A stretch of DNA of 64,000 nucleotides. It comes from Arion vulgaris. Taxonomy: Eukaryota; Mollusca; Gastropoda; Stylommatophora; Arionidae. Below the pieces are notes generated by a model. The model did not search any database and was not told where the DNA came from. It saw only the letters and a program-made list of their open reading frames with translations. Made by a program: the position numbers and the translations under genes. The stretch covers positions 66,911,274 through 66,975,273 of the forward strand of contig CM036758.1 of NCBI GenBank assembly GCA_020796225.1, given 5' to 3'. Below are positions 30,938 to 41,139 of this stretch, one piece after another (the first letter of the stretch is position 1; each line of letters starts with the position of its first letter).

Positions 30938-33063
30938 TTAATCGACAACTGTCATTGTTTTCTCCATTTGTAGCAAGGCCTTACATGAAATGCACTGAGT
31001 TTTCCTACTGATCTTACTGGAGACATATCCAGCAATATATACTAATGATTCCTCTGTACCTTCTACACAAAGCAACTCACAATCATTAGGATCAATGTGG
31101 AGAAACACTTTGTCTACATCAGACTGGATACCATCTTCAAAAACACTATCACATTCATCACCCTCATGACTCATAGCTCCTGCAAATTTACTATTAACAT
31201 TCATAATGTGCCACCATCTCCAAATGACCTCAATGAAATCTGCTGTTTCTTGACTTCCTAGGAACCTCAAAGCTGCAATATTGTACTCACTGAAAATTGC
31301 AAGAGCTAGTGAAACTTTCTGCCTCTCTATACTTGAGGGGCAAAGGGCTTTACTAGTTAAAGTTGGTGCCAACTTCACAATACTCAGACGCTCATTTTGA
31401 TACAGTTTTTCAAATGTGAAAAAGAAGCACTTGCTACTTGGCTAGAATTAGTACAATTTGAGATTGATGCTTTATTCAGAAGTAACTCGGTTGTGGCTGG
31501 ATATGATAATGTCTGCTCTGCATCTTTCTGGTTCAGCCAATTTCTCCACAGACATTTCAACAGATGCACTGAGTCATACAATAAAAAGATTTTTTACCAG
31601 CAATTCCAGGATTTTCTATATATGTACTGTTGTTTTTAGAAGGTTATTATAAACTTTACGGTTAACTGAGTTGTTGTCTGCAAGTACTGCCAGAACTGTG
31701 AAACCGCACTTTTGTACACTGTTGATGATCTGAAGCAATTTTGTGCCAAGATCCTCTGATGTCATCCTGTACATAGGCGACAGCTCGACAACTTCTCGAT
31801 AACTTCCAAACACTGAGGAAATGAGAAAAGCCTGTACTGTTGTTGCTGATTGCATAGAGTTTTCAGCCCTACCAAGTAACCCTACCACCTGAGTATGTTA
31901 CAGCTGATTTGATATGAATTTCATCCTTTTGTACTGCCACAATCTTTTCCAACTCAGAAAGTCTGCACTCTTTAAATTTCATGTATGTAGAAATGCTGCC
32001 ATCATCATTAGACAATGAATAAGGAGAAGTTAAATTTTTAAATGTAGATGGATGTGGGAGACATAATAAGAGAGATTTTCTGATAAATCTATAGCATGCA
32101 GGAGATTTCAAGAAAACCATATAGGAAAAGCATAATGTACAACTACTGTTGCGTCTTCTGTATTTGTCCTTATTGACAAGTTGTACCTGCTCTAAGATAA
32201 ATGTTAGTTGTTTTTCATGTATGTGTGTATTAGTATCTTCAGATGATAATATTAATTCTCTAACAATTTCTAAATACTAATGCTTCTTCTAATAAATCAC
32301 TAATACTCTTTATGTTTGGAGAAGTAGCAGGATCAGTATCTTTGTAGTGGATCAGTAAATTTTCCAGCTGTGACCACCTCTCAAGTTTACTGTTAATTAA
32401 AATCCAATCAAGATATTTACCAGACACTTGTTTATTTTCTACATAAACTTGTACACTCATGTCTGGTAAAACATTTACACTTACAGAAATGGATGGTGCA
32501 CTGTTTGCTTTCACACTGATAGTATACAAAACAAGATAAGTAAATATATCCTCTGTGACTGTATGCATTCTTCAGTTTTTATCTAACAAGTCTTAACTTT
32601 GCTGTTATCTCACACTGTAAAGTTGGAAAATCTTGTATAATATCTGCAGACAACCACTCAGCTGTTCTATTGTCATGTTTGCTGACGATTTTGCTACTCT
32701 TATTTCTGGATCTTTACGAGATTGTGGTTGTTGACTCGATAAATAAGATGGCAATTCAGGAAACAGAGATGGATAAGCAGTTTTTTAAACCAGGATTCTC
32801 CGAGGAAGTTCATGTTTAATTCCACATTTATCTATAAATGTATCAGACAATATAATGTCACATCGATGAAAATGTTTACGACACACAACGCTTGATTTAG
32901 CTGGTGACCAGTCTTTTCGTGGAATGCATTTCTTCCATCTGTCTCCCCTATCAGAATTTGAAGGGAATTTAAAAACAATCACATATTCTTTAGTCGAGTC
33001 GTAGTTCGATTTAATCCATAACACAACACTTTTTGCCCATTTTAAGATGAAAACAATACGCAC
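30938..33063 (-). pseudogene. P-element/THAP9-like transposase pseudogene
   Basis: Minus-strand blocks in order. (1) THAP-like domain, 33063-32785: YVIVFKFPSNSDRGDRWKKC, KDWSPAKSSVVCRKHF; the C-x2-H end is present but the first zinc cysteines are not seen. (2) A linker with no call, 32568-32260. (3) Transposase amino part, 32120-31869: YSLSNDDGSISTYMKFKEC, then AVQKDEIHIKSAV. (4) Catalytic-region relic, 31888-31616: VFGSYREVVELSPMYRM, VLADNNSVNRKVYNNLL. (5) YDSVHLLKCLWRNWLNQ, 31581-31384. (6) IERQKVSLALAIFSEYNIAA and LVYIAGYVSSKISRKTQC, 31378-30938. At least three frameshifts (near 31880, 31600 and 31384) separate the blocks. The family known from P and THAP9 excises and inserts DNA in the nucleus. 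A host THAP gene is unlikely given the breaks. Confidence 0.88.
32785..33063 (-). CDS. THAP-type DNA-binding domain frame of the P-like element (92 codons)
   Basis: Starts at an ATG at 33061-33063 and stays open to 32785. It has the FKFP, W, VCRKHF and a basic LPRRILV end expected of a THAP domain, which binds the transposon ends in this family. The first Cys pair is replaced (SVVLWIKSNYDS where C..C is expected), so zinc binding is doubtful. It is listed separately because it is the amino-terminal, best-kept domain. Confidence 0.65.
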   Translation of the reverse strand: MRIVFILKWAKSVVLWIKSNYDSTKEYVIVFKFPSNSDRGDRWKKCIPRKDWSPAKSSVVCRKHFHRCDIILSDTFIDKCGIKHELPRRILV

Positions 33064-33189
33064 AAATTAAATTTAACACTCTGCAATATCAGTAATCCAA
33101 ATATTTGTTGTCGATAAATATCCAAGGACTCAAAATCGAGTAAAATAACAAGACACGCTGACGTTCTATCGTTTACCGACACACACAAA

Positions 33190-33480
33190 ATGTCAGACCA
33201 CTTTACGAAAGAGATAATTAGAGCAAGAAGGCCTATACTGGAGCCTGGCTATGGTCTGTCTCTTCCTCTTGATTATTCCATTTTCAGGTTGTACGCTCTT
33301 GCAACTGGTGTATTCGGCTTCATTCTGACCAAGTGGCCAAACCATTTGAGTCTGTTTTTCAATAAATCTAATAGCAGGTGTTGCTCCGACTGTTCTTCTA
33401 ATTTCCTCATTTCGTATATGGTCTCTTCTTGTTTTATTTACCCCTTTCCTCAAACATTTCATTTCACATGTGGTAATTTT
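33190..33480 (-). pseudogene. RTE-like LINE 3' end
   Basis: MKCLRKGVNKTRRDHIRNEE, then TVGATPAIRFIEKQTQMVWP. It aligns with 23810-23990 (KCLRRMLGVTRRDRLRNEDI). Confidence 0.75.
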
Positions 33481-33579
33481 CCTTTCTTGTTATTTTTGTC
33501 AGTGCCCATGTTTGGCAACCATGAACAACCATGATAATGAACAAAATCCACATAAGAGCATAAACACTTTGCATATATC

Positions 33580-33735
33580 TGTATATTAAATATTCGCCAG
33601 CGCAGAAGGGGACCCTCACCGGTGCTACTGAGATCGTGCATTGCCGCTGAGATCTTTCTGTGTGTGAAAGAGATCAAAGCCCACATGGTTACTCAACGAA
33701 GTGCAAAGATGATGGTCCATTCAATCAATCAATTC
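33580..33735 (+). pseudogene. LINE 3' terminal fragment (relative of 18690-18860)
   Basis: accctcaccggtgctactgag, gcattgccgctgagatctttct, gttactcaacgaagtgcaaaga and tggtcca are the reverse complement of the motif order at 18700-18830. Confidence 0.45.
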
Positions 33736-33867
33736 TCTAGCGCAGAATGATAACACTGATTACACTCTGCTATAGATTTGCAGGACAGTCAATGAAGACA
33801 CAAGTCTAGCGTTTGTGTGTGTTAGTTATACACAGTATAAAAGCTTCTATAACACTTTAATATACGC

Positions 33868-34000
33868 ACACTAGAGCCCTCATAGCATACTGGTTAGTGC
33901 TTTTGCTACGGAGGATAGGTTAAACTGCAAGGTTCAGTTCCACAATTTAACCAAGTTTCTCGGGTCAAGTAATGCCCAAGTTGATACCATAGAAACAATC
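33868..34000 (+). mobile_element. tRNA-like SINE fragment
   Basis: gcatactggttagtgc (box A-like) and aggttcagttcc (box B-like), about 35 bp apart, then an unrelated short body ending at the MITE at 34006. Confidence 0.5.
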
Positions 34001-34005
34001 AGAAG

Positions 34006-34171
34006 CAGTGGTGGCTCGTCATTAAGGGCCAGTGGGGCCAGGCCCCATCAAAATAATGTGTAACGTGCATTTATTTTGTAATAAATTAAAATATAACCTA
34101 ATCCAAAACCATGATTTTTCCGAAAAATTTTGTCTGGCCCCACCAACAAAAAGGATCACGAGTCGCCACTG
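34006..34171. mobile_element. hAT-type MITE (CAGTGGCGG family), 166 bp
   Basis: Ends CAGTGGTGGCTCGTCATTAA and, on the other strand, CAGTGGCGACTCGTGATCCT. TSD atcagaag / attagaag (33998-34005, 34172-34179) matches 7 of 8. Subterminal GGGGCCAGGCCCC and tctggccccacc are as in 16915-18654. Confidence 0.93.
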
Positions 34172-34429
34172 ATTAGAAGTAAAGTAGGCAAGTGTTTATT
34201 GGTTGGATTCGTGATGTGGTTTGTGGGAAAATTGGTGCCGCCAGAAAGTTGTGTCATGTGGCTTTATCGTATTGTAGATGTTAAGTAGTGGCACGCCACT
34301 TTCAACCTAAGAATGAGTCTTTTTTTGGTTATATAAGAGCGTGTAGGTAAAAACAAAAAACCATTGAACGAAATATTTGCGGAGAATTCAATTTGGAACT
34401 GGAAGCCTATTCTAGCAATCCCAAACAAT

Positions 34430-35312
34430 AAAATGCATGAACAGTACACAGACATGTACATGAACAGTACGCAGACATGTGCATGAACAGTACGCAGACA
34501 TGTACATGAACAGTACGCAGACATATGTATGAACAGTACGCATACATGTGCATGAACAGTACGCAGACATGTGCATGAACAGTATGCAGACATGTACATG
34601 AACAGTACGCAGACATATGTATGAACAGTACGCAGACATGTGCATGAACAGTACGCAGACATGTACATGAACAGTACGCAGACATGTGCATGAACAGTAC
34701 GCAGACATGTGTATGAACAGTACGCAGACATGTGCATGAACAGTACGCAGACATGTGCATGAACAGTACGCAGACATGTGCATGAACAGTACGCAGACAT
34801 GTACATGAACAGTACGTAGACATGTGTATGAACAGTATGCAGACATGTGGAATTGAGAATGTTGAAAGTCGAATGGCATGAAAAGTCCAGCTGTCATGAC
34901 TAGTATGAGACATGTACATAAAAGTAGACATGGTAAAAGACAAAAAAATACAGCATGTACAGAACATAGCAGGACATTTTGAACATAGCAACATTGTAGA
35001 CATCGCAGACATAATGTATGAACAGTAGCAGACATGTGCATGAACAGTACGCAGACATGTGATGAACAGTACGCAGACATGTGATGAACAGTACACAGAC
35101 ATGTACATGAACAGTATGCAGACATGTGCATGAACAGTACGCAGACATGTCATGAACAGTACGCAGACATGTGTATGAACAGTACGCAGACATGTACATG
35201 AAGAGCAGACATGTACATGAAAATATGTATGAACAGTACGCAGACATGTGATGAACAGTACGCAGACATGTACATGAACAGTACGCAGACATGTACATGA
35301 AGCGCTCAACAA
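34430..35312. repeat. 23-bp minisatellite (GACATGTGCATGAACAGTAC...)
   Basis: About 33 units of acatgtgcatgaacagtacg plus cag. A block of ~150 bp (34850-35010) is badly scrambled, and single-base losses reappear at 35060-35240. Long minus-strand frames (up to 301 codons) are repeats of ..HVHVCVLF.. and are artefacts. Confidence 0.95.
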
Positions 35313-35399
35313 ACAATAAATACCCCGTAATATGCTTTCTGGTTTATATTTATGGTAGGATATTTTGAGATGTAATGTGTCATATGTTTGTTATGTGTG

Positions 35400-35680
35400 A
35401 TCTGAGTACAAACTAACATAATGCGTAGACATACAGATGTGCAAGCATGACATTGTACTTAGACTTGCATACATAGTGGTAGTTGCGCATTGGCGAACGA
35501 AGTACAAATAAATGGACGATTATACCTACATTCACAAAGAAATATACGTTTTTATATACACAGACAAAATTGATGAGTGCGCATAGACATGCAGACACAT
35601 GGACAGTTATGCATACAAATACAGACAAATGGATGAGTTTTCAGAGACATACAGACACATGGACAGTTCAGTGTTATGCT
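35400..35680. repeat. Degenerate ~50-bp repeat
   Basis: cagacacatggacagtt and cagacaaatggatgagtt units at 35590-35670, with weaker relatives upstream. Confidence 0.55.
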
Positions 35681-35684
35681 TCTT

Positions 35685-36330
35685 GTTTTTTTATGCACTT
35701 TTGTTTCTTATGTTTCTTTTTTATGCATGTTTGTGGCTTTGTTGTTGTTTTATGCATGTTCTTTATCTTGTACTCTTCTTCCTCTTTACTTCCTCGTACA
35801 TCTGTTTTCTTGGCATTCTATTTATTTTTTTTCCCGTTTTCAAGAATATATTTCTTTATTGTCTACACTTGCTACTGTCTTGGAATCAGTTATACCCTCA
35901 TTCTCTTTTCAATATTTATATAGTACTCTTTCCTTTATCTCTCTCTCTCTCTCTCTGTCTGTCTGTCTCTCTTCCCCTCTTATCATCCATATTGTACATG
36001 AAACTATCTGCACTGGCTTGACAGAGCTGTTTTATTTTATGTCTTGTTCAGATCTCAACTTTTTTTTCGTCTGCATCTAAACTTTTATTTTTCTGTTTAC
36101 TTTCGTTACGTGTTAGCTAGTAATTTCTAATCTTGATTTGATTCGTGGTTTAACCCCTGGTGTTATACATATGAATGCAACATGTTAACCGACTTTCTAT
36201 GTTTACCAGAGCTTCAGCGAACGTTCGTCTGTGTCAGTGTATTTTTAACGTTGCAACGATAACGTAACCTTCAGAAAGGAATGTATCATTGCAACTTACC
36301 AACAAAACAATTGTGCAACTATCTGACGTC
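35685..36330. other. T-rich DNA with (TC)n microsatellite
   Basis: A (ct)n-(gtct)n tract at 35938-35970. The long Phe/Leu-rich frames (140-146 codons) come from T-rich composition, and I do not accept them as membrane proteins. Confidence 0.5.
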
Positions 36331-36334
36331 TGCA

Positions 36335-36505
36335 CAATATGTCATCATCATTATCAGGTGCCGTTTCCACACTGAATGTTGGTTGCAATGACCTCCAACG
36401 GCCCTTATTGCTTACTTTGAAGTTGCACTCTGCCAGACTATTATTTGTTCATCTCTTGGTGTTTTTCTCCCATTGTTGTCTCGGTCTTCCTCGTAATCCA
36501 GCTTT
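36335..36505 (-). pseudogene. RTE-like LINE 3' end, outer part
   Basis: catcatcattatcaggtgcc (tail), ggttgcaatgacctccaa and tctcggtcttcctcgtaatcc match 37940-38100. Continues at ~36925 after a GC-rich insert. Confidence 0.75.
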
Positions 36506-36924
36506 TCTCAAATGGGCGATACGCCCCTCCCCAAGTGGGCGCTGAAGCGTTCTGGGGAGATAGTGCGTTCAGAAGAATTGGGGGTCAGGCGATTAGGGGC
36601 TCCTTAAAAGAAATTAATAATATATATTTTAAAATAAATTATTTTCGTGATTTTCGATTGAATAATCATTTAAAATTTGAATTCTGCATTTTAATTCATC
36701 TTATGCCCGTCTTACACGGTCCATTTTTCATCAATTTTCTATTTCATTCATATAATCATTTGAAAATTGACCATGCATGACAGAAATATATATCAATTTT
36801 CTATATCAAAGAGAAAATAGAGCATGTATACGGGGTGTGGGGGAAGTGAATTGGGGAAATGTAGAGGGCCTTACAAAGTTTATGCTGTACAAAGTGGGCG
36901 GTGGGACGAAAAAGTTTGGAAATC
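36506..36924. other. ~420-bp insert splitting the LINE end
   Basis: Begins aatgggcgatacgcccctcc ccaagtgggcgctgaagcg, ends aaagtgggcggtgggacg, with an AT-rich middle. It is absent from the sister LINE end at 37940-38440. Probably a small DNA element; termini not defined. Confidence 0.45.
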
Positions 36925-37115
36925 TAAGTCTTAATCGATGCTCTTCAATATGTCTCTTTAATAAGATTATTTTATCAATGTGTCGTGTCTCTTTATGTGT
37001 CCACATTATTTGTATTTCTATGATTGATATTTCCTGTAGTCATCCTTTCTTAGTTACTATGTTTCCTTTAACTCGTTTTATTGAATATGGTTTTTTTTTC
37101 TGTTCAGGAGATATG
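36925..37115 (-). pseudogene. RTE-like LINE 3' end, inner part
   Basis: gattattttatcaatgtgtc and gtgtctctttatgtgtcc correspond to gttttatcatggtgtcatgt and cttttatgtgcccaaaat of the copy at 38110-38160. Confidence 0.65.
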
Positions 37116-37117
37116 TC

Positions 37118-37400
37118 CTCTTCTTCTGTATATCTTTCTTCTATTTCTTATTCAAACGCTACATATTGACCATTTGTTAACCACTCAGTGTGATTTGTAT
37201 GTGATCTGAGCCTAAGAACGATTGTTCGTTGTGTCAGTTATGAGCCTACAAGTAGGCCAGCACATCCTATTTCTGCGACGCTTTTTATTTACTAGGGTAG
37301 CTTACCTGGACCCCTATCTAGTACCTGAGTCGCCTCTTACGACATGCCTTATAGGTTGCAGTGTTACTTCCCTTTGCCAGCTCCGTAACATTGACGAGGT
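37118..37400 (-). mobile_element. SINE family A copy
   Basis: tcttctgtatatctttcttc tail, then tgatctgagcctaagaacg, gcctacaagtaggccagcac, gtcgcctcttacgacatgcc, ataggttgcagtgttactt. An extra 8 bp (tagtacct) sits before the core. Confidence 0.85.
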
Positions 37401-37900
37401 GTCCTAGATCACATCCATTCAGTGGATACCATCACGCTGTAACGTAAGGGGAAACGAAGCAGCCGACAAACTGGCAAAAGAAGGCGGACGACTACCTCAG
37501 ACTAATCACAAGATCAGTTATGAGGAAGCCAGAACAACCATCGGTTCGCACTACAGAGACAAATCGACAAAAGACCATCCTCAGGCAAACAACAGCGACG
37601 GATACTATGGCCTCTCGTAGTGAACAAGTTGCCATACTTCGCCTCCGCACAGGTCACAACAAGTTCCGAGCCCACATGTTCCACAAATTTAAGATTGGCA
37701 CAACTAGCCTGTGCCCCTGCGAAAAGGCGGACATGAAGGCAGAACACGTTCTGCAAGACTGTCAACGGTTAGCAAGTATAAGGAAAAAAACATGGCCCAT
37801 AAACACAGAGCTTCGCGAAAAGCTGTACGGAGGAACAGAGTCCCTTAAAACCACGGTAAAATTCATGATAAAAGTTGGTTCATCAGTCTAGGCGGGAACA
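37400..37900 (+). pseudogene. LINE RNase H domain end and C-terminus (Jockey-like layout)
   Basis: WIPSRCNVRGNEAADKLAKE (the RNase H end) at 37415-37475, a frameshift near 37600, then ILRLRTGHNKFRAHMFHKF, LCPCEKADMKAEHVLQDC and KTTVKFMIKVGSSV stop at 37889. The RTGH..C.C....T..H.L..C order is the classical LINE carboxy knuckle following RNase H. It is a different lineage from the element at 1761-3626. Confidence 0.88.
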
Positions 37901-37939
37901 CAAAAGAGAGATTACATCCAACTCTAGAGAACGTATCAT

Positions 37940-38440
37940 CATCATCATCAGGTGCCGTCTCCACATCGAAGGTTGGCTGCAATGAATCTCCAGCATCCTC
38001 TGTCTTTCGCCTTGGTGTTGCACACTGCCAGATTGTAACCTGTCCATTTCTTAAAGTTTCCTCCCACTTATCTCTCGGTCTTCCTCTTGCTCTTCCCCCT
38101 CAACTTTCCCTCTAGTAAATGTTTTATCATGGTGTCATGTCTTTTATGTGCCCAAAATACTTTACTTGTCTGAATTTTATTTCTCTTAAAAATCGTTTCT
38201 TCATGCCTAGTTTTTCTAAAACGTGTTTATTTGTATGTTTTTCTGTCCATGAAACTCTGGCTATTCTTCTATATATCGACATCTCAAATGCATCAATCCT
38301 GTCTTCTAACTGCTTGTTCATTGTCCATGTTTTCGAGCCATACATTATATAGGATATATATAGCATTTGATCATTCTCATTTTTAGCCTTTTTGTAATTT
38401 GTTTGGTTGTCAGTACTTATAGATAACATATAGATAACTT
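37940..38440 (-). pseudogene. RTE-like LINE 3' end
   Basis: Best-kept sister of 1690/3627: YGSKTWTMNKQLEDRIDAF, EMSIYRRIARVSWTEKHTN, LEKLGMKKRFLREIKFRQVK, YFGHIK, then RARGRPRDKWEET and a (CAT)n tail at 37935. One frameshift near 38120. Confidence 0.9.
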
Positions 38441-38489
38441 ATAGATACCTTATAGATAAGTTTATACTTGGCTCTGCCTAGATGCTATT

Positions 38490-38735
38490 TCTATAAGCTC
38501 AAAGTATTTACTTCATTGCACCAGGTTTTCCTCATATGATTCTGTCCCTGTTGCAGATATGGTATGTCATCTGTGAGAGCATTGCACAAAGCAGTATCTT
38601 CGAACTCCGTATCTTCGGAAACAATCCTAGGGATCTCATGAATAAATGGCACATTTGTTTCAGTCCAGATTCGAACCCGCAACCTTCAGTACGAAAGACA
38701 AACGACTTAACCACTTTGCCATTGAGATCCCATAA
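38490..38735 (-). mobile_element. SINE family C, near full length
   Basis: Minus strand: box A-like gcaaagtggttaagtcg, box B-like gcgggttcgaatctgg, then cataggatt-type body gatccctaggattg, aagatactgctttgtgc, atgctctcacagatgac and cctggtgcaatgaag. Confidence 0.85.
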
Positions 38736-38739
38736 TTAT

Positions 38740-38835
38740 AACTTTCATTCTTTCATTGGCCTCTTTGTCTCAGAAGACAATAGGTCACGTAGTATGTTCT
38801 GTGCTGAATCACAGCGTTTCTTGTGGCTGTAATCA
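38740..38835 (-). pseudogene. LINE 3' tail fragment (relative of 40180-40520)
   Basis: ttggcctctttgtctcagaag, gtagtatgttctgtgctga and atcacagcgtttcttgtggctg match 40185-40265. Confidence 0.6.
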
Positions 38836-38859
38836 TGCCTGGGCGATTTTTATGGAGTA

Positions 38860-39440
38860 GCTAAGTTGCCCAAGCGTCAACTACCCCCTCTCGACCTCGC
38901 TGATAGAATCCAGAGGAGTGCAAGCATGACATCTGGTATCAGCTCGGTTGCAGGAGCTGCCGGTAGGACATCACTTGATGCCTGTCCGTCTTAGGGGCTC
39001 CACTCCGGATTTTCTGTTTGGGTCTACTCCCATAGCCTTTGCATCTCCCGAGGCTCCCACAAGGCAGTTGGGCTAGTTGCCCATAGCTGGGGGTCTGGAT
39101 CTTGGATACCAGGGTAAATCCACTGATATCACAAGTCTGGCTGGCCAGACCTCCACCAAGATTTTTGTCGGTTAACTCCCAAAGGACATTTAAAAAAGGA
39201 AAAAATCCTGACCTAGGGAAGTCCATCTCCCTAGGCGAGCCATATCCGTTAGCCTTTGACCTCACGGTTAAAGTTTCCCGGTCTACGCCGCTGGGAGGTG
39301 GTGTTGACTTGTGTGTTCTGAGGGTCATCAGCAGGCTACTAATTTTCCCTTTCGCCCCTCCTAAGAGAGACTAGCCGATCCCAACCCTGAAAGTGCAGGG
39401 CTAGGCTCAGGATACACCTTGTGATTATAACTTTATAAGT
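38860..39440 (-). pseudogene. LINE 5' region (leader and first ORF start)
   Basis: Minus strand: gggatcggctagtctctctt, aggaggggcgaaagggaaaa, then a 129-codon frame (39328-38939) starting MTLRTHKSTPPPSG and rich in G, P and basic residues. Its composition and layout are like the 5' end of an endonuclease-RT LINE. It is the only 5' end in a window full of 3' ends, and no downstream LINE body follows. Confidence 0.5.
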
Positions 39441-39619
39441 ATGATTTAGTAATCAATTAATTGATCTTTATTCTGTAATATTTCGATGCACGGGACAGCA
39501 GGTTTACATTGCCCATTGTGTCCATTGTCAGTCCACGATCGTATTAGACAATTGACCACCAATAAATACACGTTTGTGTATGAAACTAAAGGAAACTGCG
39601 AGGTTGTTGTCCATGAATC

Positions 39620-39741
39620 AACTGAAGTATGAAACGAAGGCGTGATCCTCGTATTAGAGGCCAATGCCACACTTCAACGCAACTGAAGTATGAAACGAAG
39701 GCGTGATCCTCGTATTAGAGGCCAATGCTACACTTCAACGC
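39620..39741. repeat. 61-bp tandem duplication
   Basis: Two adjacent copies (39620-39680 and 39681-39741) differ by one base (gccacac / gctacac). Confidence 0.95.
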
Positions 39742-40004
39742 TTGTGAAAGCAACCTAATAAGTATATAAGCCATCTGTACAAACTATGATATTCGAGATT
39801 TACGCCCAACAATAATGGCTAATCCTTGTTTTATGAAGCTTTTCTATTAGAAATGTTGATTTAGTACGTTGATGCGCTTTGCAAAACTCCAGTTCTTCAT
39901 GTAATTTGGTATTTCGCTTTTAGCTATTTGGTGGAGACAGCACGGTGGTGATCTATTGTAAATATATAGCCAGCTACAGAAATAATCTTACGACGTCTTA
40001 GAGG

Positions 40005-40185
40005 CGGAGTAGCGTAGTTGTTAATGAACTTGCTTCTTATGGCACGTGGTCCGGGTTCAATTATATAGTGGGAGTGAAATATTTTTCCGATCGCATTCTC
40101 TCTCAGGTCGACCCAGCTTCAATAGGATACCAGGAAAAGCACTGGGAAGTAAAAGCGACTGGCGTGATGTTTACCATCATTGGCT
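40005..40185 (+). mobile_element. SINE family D, 3'-truncated copy
   Basis: Head ggagtagcgtagttgttaat (box A-like) and ggtccgggttcaattat (box B-like), then aggtcgacccagcttcaat, agcactgggaagtaaaagcg, ending at taccatcat. Matches 54553-54833. Confidence 0.8.
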
Positions 40186-40520
40186 TCTTTTCCTCAGGAG
40201 AAAATAGGTCTTGAATCATGTAGTATGTTATGCGCTGAATCACAACGTTTCGTGTGGCTGTAATGGTCTATTCTGGAGTGGCACTCCTTGCCACAGTTGC
40301 TGCAGGTGAAACTGAAGACTGGAGCCGATGCATGGGATGTTCTATCTGCTCTCTTTTGCCTCCACATGTGATGTTGTTTTTCTTCTGTTCTTTTTGAGCC
40401 GTCCCTGCCGCTCGCCATGCTTGCCTGTCTTTAGCCAGCCGCTCCCAGTGTTCTTTGTCTATGTGGCATAAAGCTAGATCACCCTTGCAGGTGCAATGTG
40501 ACCACATCATCAGTATTTAG
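40186..40520 (-). pseudogene. LINE 3' end with C-terminal zinc knuckle
   Basis: Minus strand: ALCHIDKEHWERLAKDRQAW, a frameshift near 40400, then FSFTCSNCGKECHSRIDHYS, HTKRCDS. The C..CG..C.SRI...SH...C motif closes many LINE ORFs. Truncated upstream. Confidence 0.82.
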
Positions 40521-40619
40521 CGTAGATACACTGAAACATCTGCAATGGGTAAATGAGCACTTGATTTAACAACCTAAACCACTTTACTTTTCATCCATTA
40601 ACTATAGGCTCTATAACAA

Positions 40620-40845
40620 TATCAAAGCAAGCATTGAAGTGGGAGGCAAAGGGTTCAAGAAAGAGAGGATGACCTAAGGAGACCCTGAAACAAACTTTGC
40701 TGAGAGAGGCAAGAAATATCGGTCTCATTTCCATGGAAGAGATTGAGCGAGTTGCCCAGGATAGAGCAGTATGGAGAAATTGCTTGCAGACCCTATGTAA
40801 CGTGTAACGGTACGAGAGGAATTATTATTATTATTATTATAAGTT
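40620..40845 (+). pseudogene. LINE 3' end with (ATT)n tail
   Basis: WEAKGSRKRGRP, then ETLKQTLLREARNIGLISME, EIERVAQDRAVWRNCLQTLC, stop, then gaattattattattattatt. Relatives are 25843-25985 (+) and 61325-61490 (-). Confidence 0.88.
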
Positions 40846-40974
40846 CTTGATATAAATAAGGCCAAGACTAAACAGAAGACGATGTCTAAAGTAGAGCACC
40901 TGAAGATGACGATATCTAAACTTAGATAACATGTTTGCAGGTGTAGATAGTCTGTTTTCTTTACCTATATTACG

Positions 40975-41095
40975 AGGTATATGTGGCGAAGTGGTTAAGC
41001 CGTACGTTCTGAATGTAGTAGGTTCGAATCTGAACCGCGCCGTTCTGTTCATGAGAGTGTATATTTTCGTCTTTACAGACAGTCAATTGGCAAGT
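40975..41095 (+). mobile_element. SINE family C, tRNA-like head
   Basis: gtggcgaagtggttaagccg (box A) and gtaggttcgaatctgaac (box B) are well preserved and spaced as in a tRNA. They are followed by ccgttctgttcatgaga and then LINE DNA. Confidence 0.8.
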
Positions 41096-41139
41096 GTTTT
41101 ACTGTGACAACTTCTGAGTTTTCGCTTTTCTCTCTTGTC

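Noticed and set aside
32785..33063. Host THAP-domain gene
   Set aside because: Directly followed by P-type transposase blocks on the same strand and lacking visible first zinc ligands; best read as part of a dead transposon.
34264..35316. Minus-strand frames up to 301 codons
   Set aside because: They run through the 23-bp minisatellite; the peptide is a simple repeat of the unit read in shifting frames.
35483..36080. Hydrophobic 134-146 codon frames resembling membrane proteins
   Set aside because: T-rich DNA gives Phe/Leu/Ser-rich frames in all three phases; no conserved motif and no splice signals.
40975..41050. Functional tRNA gene
   Set aside because: Good boxes A and B but no pairing acceptor stem; continues into the SINE C body seen in other copies.
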